64,000 nt of DNA from Marsupella aquatica. Lineage: Eukaryota > Marchantiophyta. The stretch is taken from the NCBI GenBank assembly GCA_973895155.1, contig OZ316892.1, positions 21,080,001 to 21,144,000 on the forward strand. The letters are read 5' to 3'. A program made the position numbers and the translations under genes. The notes under the pieces are model-generated. The model was not told where the DNA came from. It searched no databases and worked only from the letters and a program-made list of their open reading frames with translations. Shown one piece after another: positions 59,016 through 64,000 of this stretch; the first letter of the stretch is position 1; every line of letters starts with the position of its first letter.

Positions 59016-59762
59016 GGGGATGCACAACGTGAACAACAATCTTCAACCTTGGATGTTGGCTGGGAATCCACCTTGCAGGATGCAATTAGCCAACCAATTC
59101 CAAGCCATTCTCAACTGGATGAGATTTTCTCTACTAAGAAAGCTAGTGGCTGCCATACTCCCCCCCAGGACGAGGCAGGTGCATCGTCCTCTCCCTTGGA
59201 CCAAATGTTTTGCGCTTCAGAGAATAAGCTTGTTTTCACAGATTCTTTTACTGGAAGCCCCATAATTCTCCCTTTTGTTAGGAAATTGGGGACTGAAATT
59301 GGTAGAACTGGTTACAAATCACTCAAAGCAAGTGCTACTCATTATGTTTGGACTAATGGACCGTCAAAAGGTCAACAAGTCAGTATAGAGCAGTCTGAGA
59401 ATATTATTCGATCTAGAAAGTATAGGAAGGATAAGTTCAAATTAGTGCCAGTTTGGTCTGAGCCAGCTCTTGTTGAGACCCTTCCCGGAGGGATAAATTT
59501 GGACATCCAAAACCAACTAGGAGATAACCTTCTAGATGAATTTGGGTCTTTCAGCACGTGAGGTTGAAACCCAAGTTAGTTTGAACAGTCCTAAAATTCA
59601 ACCGTCTAAATTATTATGTCTACCTTCACAGAAATAGGCGGGCCCTTACCAATTGTGGAGTGTGTCGACAATAATCTCTAAAGATGTCCTGAGATTTCTT
59701 CAACTACTGACCTTCAACCAACAATAGGTATGACGTTGACTGTTGTTCATTACCTTGTGATG

Positions 59763-59779
59763 CTCGAGATCGTCTCGAG
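59763..59779. repeat. 17-bp palindrome copy in the last gene b intron
   Basis: CTCGAGATCGTCTCGAG inside intron 59728-59832, between the methyltransferase-like and phosphatase exons. Its presence on the far side of the Copia insertion shows that the palindrome family spans the whole older element. Confidence 0.9.
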
Positions 59780-60882
59780 CATTCCTTTATTTTATCTCCC
59801 ACAATTCTAACATTGGTGTTCCTTCTTTGCAGGACCCTTGCCTCCACTTCACGGTCCGATCAGACAGAAGCTATTGATTCTTGACCTCAACAAAATGTGT
59901 TGGGATTCTGTCAAAACGCCAAGTTCCGGACCGCGCCGTAGTGCAACAAGTGTCAAGGGTGTCCACTGGGGGAGACGTGGAGGGTTTAACTTTATGTATG
60001 TTGAGCGACCCCATCTTCACGAGTTCTTAATTGCAGCTTTTTCGTTATTTGATGTTGCCATTTGGACTTGTGCAAGGAAACCCAGGACGGATGAAATGAT
60101 TCATTTGATCTTCAGTCAAGAAGAGCGAGAGCAATTCAAGTTTATTCTCACACAAGAAGATACATTCGATATTGGAATCCAGAGGCCTGACATTACCGAT
60201 GGGAAGGCAAATATTCATTTGAAGGATTTGAGGGTGGTTTGGAAACGTTATGGTGGATTATACGACGAAACTAATACACTCCTTCTTGATGACACTCCAA
60301 TGAAGGCATTTGCAAATCCAGAGAATTGTGGGTTGTTTCCTTCCTCATTTTTGCATCACTCCACGGATGATACATTCTTTCCAGAAATACTATGGCCTTT
60401 GCTCAGGAAATTGTATCATGCCTTCAATCTTCAGCACTACCTTTTTATCAATCATCCAAAGTGGTCTATGATAAATGTTTTAGCGGACAGAGATCAACAG
60501 GCTGCCATTTATGCGTTGTTGATGGAGCAATGGGGTAGTATGGTATGGGTTCATTTGGTTATCCATACAGTCTTGGATGTCACAGCGGACGAAATTCCTT
60601 GGGATGTCAAGAATGAAGTGCAACAATTACCACCAATGGAGGAATTGACGGAGGAGGCGATCAACGACCTTGCAAAGACGTTAATTGGATATCAGTACAC
60701 AAGACCCTACAGAGACAATCATTGGGGATTTGTTTCGGAAGTCTTGAGGTGTAGGGACCTCACCACGAAGTTCTGGAATACGAAGCCTCTCGATTTCTGC
60801 AATCGCGATATGAAATATGACCTGTCAGGGTCTAGATTTACTTGCTCAAATGAATTCTGCGGGGTGGAGGAGCATGAGATTT

Positions 60883-61230
60883 GGGTCTAGATTATCTCGA
60901 CCCTACACTGAACAGTTACAATGTGAGTTGTAGATATACATATTCTTACTCAAAAAAAAGTGAAGCTATGCGTACTATCCATTTGAGTCTAGATGTTGTT
61001 GATCCTCTTTTACTTATAGATATGTTCTCAGAAAAAGGTTATTTGGGTCTTGACCCTATACAAAGGGAATAGCTAGAGATATAGATTCAACAACGGGTCA
61101 AAATTATGTGGACCCTACATTTGGGTCGAGATAATCTCGACATAGATTTTTACATAGTAATTGATATACATTCAACAACCGGTCAAAGCCATCTAGAGCC
61201 TGCATTGGGGCAGACGTGGTCTCGACCCTG
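60883..61230. repeat. Right subterminal repeats with palindrome variants
   Basis: Includes GGGTCTAGATTATCTCGACCC (60883-60903), GTCGAGATAATCTCGAC (61125-61141) and a degenerate GGGCAGACGTGGTCTCGACCC, interspersed with 'caac(g/c)ggtcaaa' and 'gaccctaca' repeats. They start at the gene b stop codon. Confidence 0.75.
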
Positions 61231-61567
61231 TAAAAATAGGTTTTTTACTTTTATAATACATCACCGGTTTACCTTCCGTGTTTGTGTAACTTGGTTATCA
61301 CAGGTCATTTGAATTTATTATATTGTCTTATTCTATTTTTTCATTGTTTATATTGTATATAATAAGAACACTTTATTGTCTTTTAATTAATAAGTATTAA
61401 TAATTGATAACTGAATTATTTAATTAATAATTTGGGCATTAGAATTGTAATTTTAGACCTCAAAAAGTGTATATTTGGCCACTAAAATATATGCTTTTGG
61501 GGAACAAGTTATAGAACTTTTGGGGGTAAAATAAGAAATTTGAAGGTCAACTTCTGGACTAGAGAAA

Positions 61568-61586
61568 TTCCAGTTTTAATGAATAG
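61568..61586 (-). repeat. Right terminal inverted repeat of the candidate transposon
   Basis: TTCCAGTTTTAATGAATAG, the exact reverse complement of 30870-30888. It is followed by a small hairpin (ATGATGA-TTTTTG-TCATCAT). Confidence 0.7.
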
Positions 61587-63000
61587 GGTGATAATGCGCA
61601 TGATGATTTTTGTCATCATTCCTATTAAGATTGAAAGACTGAGAGTTCAGGCTAGTGGGATGTAATCCCTGAGCCCAAGGGGTTATAACCGAGCATCTCC
61701 AAGTGGGAATGAGTTACTGGTCATAAGTCCCAAGTGAATTCACCTCACTTTCACACTCCAAAACTGTCATCTGCCTGGGGATGGGGATCTACATTCATAG
61801 AGATTGGGCCAAACAACAATTTAAAATTTGGGCCGGTGAAACCTCTTTAGGTGATGCCATCTCTTACATGATGGTCAATTATGGTTCTTGGGATGGACTG
61901 TATGAAATCCATGAAGATTTCCTGCAAGTGCCACCGGTGCCTCCTCGCCCCCATGATTTAGAGTGTTTGTCAGGAGTAGTAGCTTCACTGCAGGCTAGAT
62001 CGATATTGCTTTAGGCTATATCATGGACCCACTGTTTGGTGCCCTGCCAGTACCTCTCCACTGGCCTGTCTTTGGAGTTGTGTCGCAGTAGTTGAATGTC
62101 TTGTTTGGCTCCCTCGGTGCTGGGCTGGCTTCTCTCCTGGTACCGGCCTCTCCGGTCCCCCTGGCTACCCGACCTCTGGTCCACCCGGGTGATGACCCCC
62201 TTTTGTGGGCTGCCCACGGTGTATGCTGGCTTTTTGGATGAATTTCAATGAGTTTTTTCAGGGCCAAAAAAAAAACTGCCATCTGCCCCCTTTTGCCGCT
62301 TGCACCATACCTATATCCACATTCAAAATTGAGAATGCCCAAGCCAGGCTGCTGGGGTGGTTCCATGGCTCACTCAAAGGGTAATAAACCTATCCATATA
62401 GCTCATGCACCATTCAGTGCCTTTTTTTACTACATTTGTTCACAAGGTCTTTAGCCTAGAGCTATCTGTAAACTGTCATGAAGACACCCAACCTAATCAG
62501 ACTGTAACTGTAACCACAGACAAATCCAGAGGACAACACCTGTACCCTAAACCCTAAGCACCTCCTCTTCATGAAGATTCTCACGTTCTTTGTCTATGTA
62601 GTCAAGAACACTACATTTAATAAATCTACACAACAATTCATACTGCATTTAGTTCCATATAAAAATTTGCCTTACTAAACCAATTGTTAAAAAAAATTCA
62701 TGGGTCTATTTTGATCAGAAGCAACATGTCATACATCATTGAATTCCTTGAAATCACACTTTAGTGCATCATTTGTTGTTTGGTCCATCCTTTTCCATTT
62801 ATTGAGCAAGACTGGTCCAGGGTTAGACAGCATACAGATAGTTTTAACGCCTCACAACTTTCTATAGAAATACAAAAAATAAAATACACATGAGGTTTTC
62901 CCAATGGGTTACACTACACCTCTATTCTCCTCCCCAATGGGTTACCCTGCACCTCTATTGACCTCCCCTCCCCTGCCCGCCCCTGCCCGCCCCTCCCTTT
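61587..63000. other. Intergenic stretch, no gene seen
   Basis: No coding frame resembles a known family. 61990-62230 is GC-richer and may be an old repeat fragment, and A-rich tracts lie at 62263-62273 and 62688-62697. Nothing else stands out. Confidence 0.4.
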
Positions 63001-64000
63001 TGCCTGGGTGGGTCCGTCTCTGCCCCACAACTTCATCCACAACTTTTGTACTCTCGCCCTCATAAACTTCGCCCGAGCGCCCCCTCTGCCCTCCCCCTCT
63101 CTCTGTGCACGACAACGCAGCCCTCTGAATATTCCGAAATTGGCAGAGAGAGAGAGAGGAGAGAGAGAGATAGGAGTGACCGCCATCGCCAGGAGTTCGC
63201 TCTCGACCCCTCACTCTCGGCTGGCGGCAGAAGACGAGCAACAGTCAAGAGAGCGAAAGCTGGTGGCGGTGTTTAAATTGTATGTTTGACTGACTTACTT
63301 CGTGTTACGGAAGGTCTTTGCTCGATCAGGTACTGTAGCTTCCGGAGTTGTGGAAGTGTCTTGGGGCCAGCGTTTTTCGTGAGCGCGTTCCAGGTTGTCT
63401 TTTAGTCCAGAGGTCGCTTGAATAAATTGCCGTCGTCAGGTCTTTGACGTTATTTGAACAGATGAGACAGGTAGCCGGTTGAGTATTGGTCCTCTTCCTG
63501 ATTGCATTTTGCACTTTTCACTTTGCTTGTGGTGTGTGATTTGGTACGGGGCGTCATAATTGCAAGAGTCTGTTGATGAAGTGATGGTACCGACTGGGTA
63601 ATGAGACAGAGTGTTTAAGTCGACCTGGGGTGTTGCTCATAGCGAGCAAGGATTTCAGTGGAAATAAATAATTTGTAGGTTGTGTGGATGCTGCATTTGT
63701 CATCAGAGTGAACGCCGGCATCCTTGATGGTGGGTTCTTAGACAGAACCAAATGCTTATTTCTTGGAATTATTGAATGTGGAAAACTTGTTGGAAGTTTG
63801 GCGTCGTTGGCGCTATGATTCAGTGTGTTTTAGTGATGAAGGTAACCAAATAGCCCTAGAATTGTCATACTCTCTGTTGCTTCGAGTTGCCAGTGCTAGA
63901 AGCTGGCAAAAACCCTACCCCTTCTCGGAATTAACAGTTCAGCACGTAGGAATCATGTTGTAATTGAAAGCAGTGCCTCCTCAAAAAATCATTGGCATCA
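63001..64000 (+). promoter_or_regulatory. Probable promoter/5' leader of a gene beyond the window
   Basis: A CT-rich then GA-rich stretch (63085-63175, including GAGAGAGAGAGAGGAGAGAGAGAGA) is typical of plant promoters and leaders. A 66-codon frame near 63763 does not resemble a known protein. The organisation resembles the long leader ahead of the SMP-30-like gene, but no start codon can be assigned. Confidence 0.3.

Larger units (their letters stand above)
36846..60890 (+). pseudogene. Gene b: unknown N-terminus, amino-methyltransferase-like and FCP1/NIF-type HAD phosphatase fusion
   Basis: Exon 1 is 36846-36963. Exon 2 starts at 38027; a split CGT codon links them. Later pieces are ~39030-39497, 39668-41385 continuing at 59021-59727, and 59833-60890. 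The reading frame runs exactly across the Copia insertion (GDLGD | AQREQQ). In order: a unique ~300-residue region; a basic nuclear-type linker (KRKRVEKPESKAKKAPPQKK); a block with VDYFSCPGHTVLDFFSGGQTLKACVILGRD, like motif I of N4/N6 amino-methyltransferases, but with no DPPY at the expected upstream position (VDFG instead); and a HAD phosphatase of FCP1/NIF type (LLILDLNKM, FDVAIWTCARKP, LLLDDTPMKAF). Damage: frame slips near 39027, 39415 and ~59545, a TAG at 39109-39111, and a TAA inside an A run at ~39824. Possibly accessory functions of a transposon, such as chromatin entry or modification; this is inference. Confidence 0.55.
30870..61586. mobile_element. Candidate new two-gene DNA transposon (13.1 kb before later insertions)
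   Basis: A perfect 19-bp inverted repeat bounds the block at 30870-30888 and 61568-61586. Two large genes diverge from a central promoter region (36.1-36.85 kb). Each ends 0.7-0.9 kb inside a terminal repeat. Gene a (minus, 31762-35475) encodes a DUF7869-type transposase-like protein. Gene b (plus, 36846-60890) encodes a methyltransferase-like and phosphatase fusion. Subterminal tandem repeats occur on the left (30905-31288), and a 17-bp palindrome family is confined to the block. A nested 17.6-kb Copia/CACTA insertion (41386-59015) must be subtracted, leaving ~13.1 kb. What is seen: repeats, genes, symmetry. What is inferred: that they form one mobile unit. The exact outer ends and target duplication are not resolved; the match weakens outward but does not stop abruptly. 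Confidence 0.5.

Overview
The window looks like nuclear DNA of a land plant. The evidence is a complete thylakoid-lumen immunophilin gene (FKBP13 type), a Golgi cyclophilin with the plant CYP21-4 N-terminus, plant-type F-box/kelch genes with GT-AG introns, and a dense load of Copia, CACTA and RLE-type LINE elements. A non-seed plant is a reasonable guess but the sequence does not prove it. Host genes are sparse; more than half of the window is mobile or repeat DNA.

Layout. 1-751: 3' end of an F-box/kelch gene. 2.5-6.5 kb: a decayed non-LTR retrotransposon encoding a C-terminal restriction-like endonuclease. 6.7-7.8 kb: a complete intronless F-box/kelch gene on the minus strand. 8-14.6 kb: gene-free, with a MITE-like inverted-repeat element and a tandem hairpin array. 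14.6-16.4 kb: a two-exon SMP-30/gluconolactonase-like gene. 21.5-22.1 kb: the CYP21-4-like cyclophilin. 26.3-28.6 kb: five-exon FKBP13. 29.7-30.3 kb: a palindrome-rich repeat cluster. 30.87-61.59 kb: a compound mobile region. 61.6-64 kb: repeat-poor DNA ending in what looks like the leader of the next gene.

The compound region is the main discovery. It is bounded by a perfect 19-bp inverted repeat (CTATTCATTAAAACTGGAA) at 30870-30888 and 61568-61586. Inside are two large divergently transcribed genes. Gene a (minus) encodes three DUF8039-like modules followed by a DUF7869-like transposase-type domain. Gene b (plus) is a fusion of an unknown N-terminal part, a basic linker, an amino-methyltransferase-like fold and an FCP1/NIF-type HAD phosphatase. 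About 16 copies of a 17-bp palindrome (consensus CTCGAGATNRTCTCGAG) sit in the introns and untranslated parts of these genes, and I saw none elsewhere in the window. I read this as a roughly 13.1-kb, probably undescribed DNA transposon.

That element was later hit inside a gene b exon by a Copia retrotransposon (41386-59015, TSD GGGGA). The Copia was in turn hit by an 11.05-kb CACTA-class transposon (41915-52966, TSD AGA, unusual CACAA termini). The CACTA element carries a TNP2 transposase gene, a TNP1-like gene, an unknown gene and a chimeric gene joining an Arg/Ser-rich region, a transposase-associated zinc finger and a SET domain. Removing both insertions restores the gene b reading frame exactly across the join, which fixes the order of events. 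Several older elements carry premature TAG or TGA codons, consistent with C-to-T decay of methylated CAG and CGA sites.
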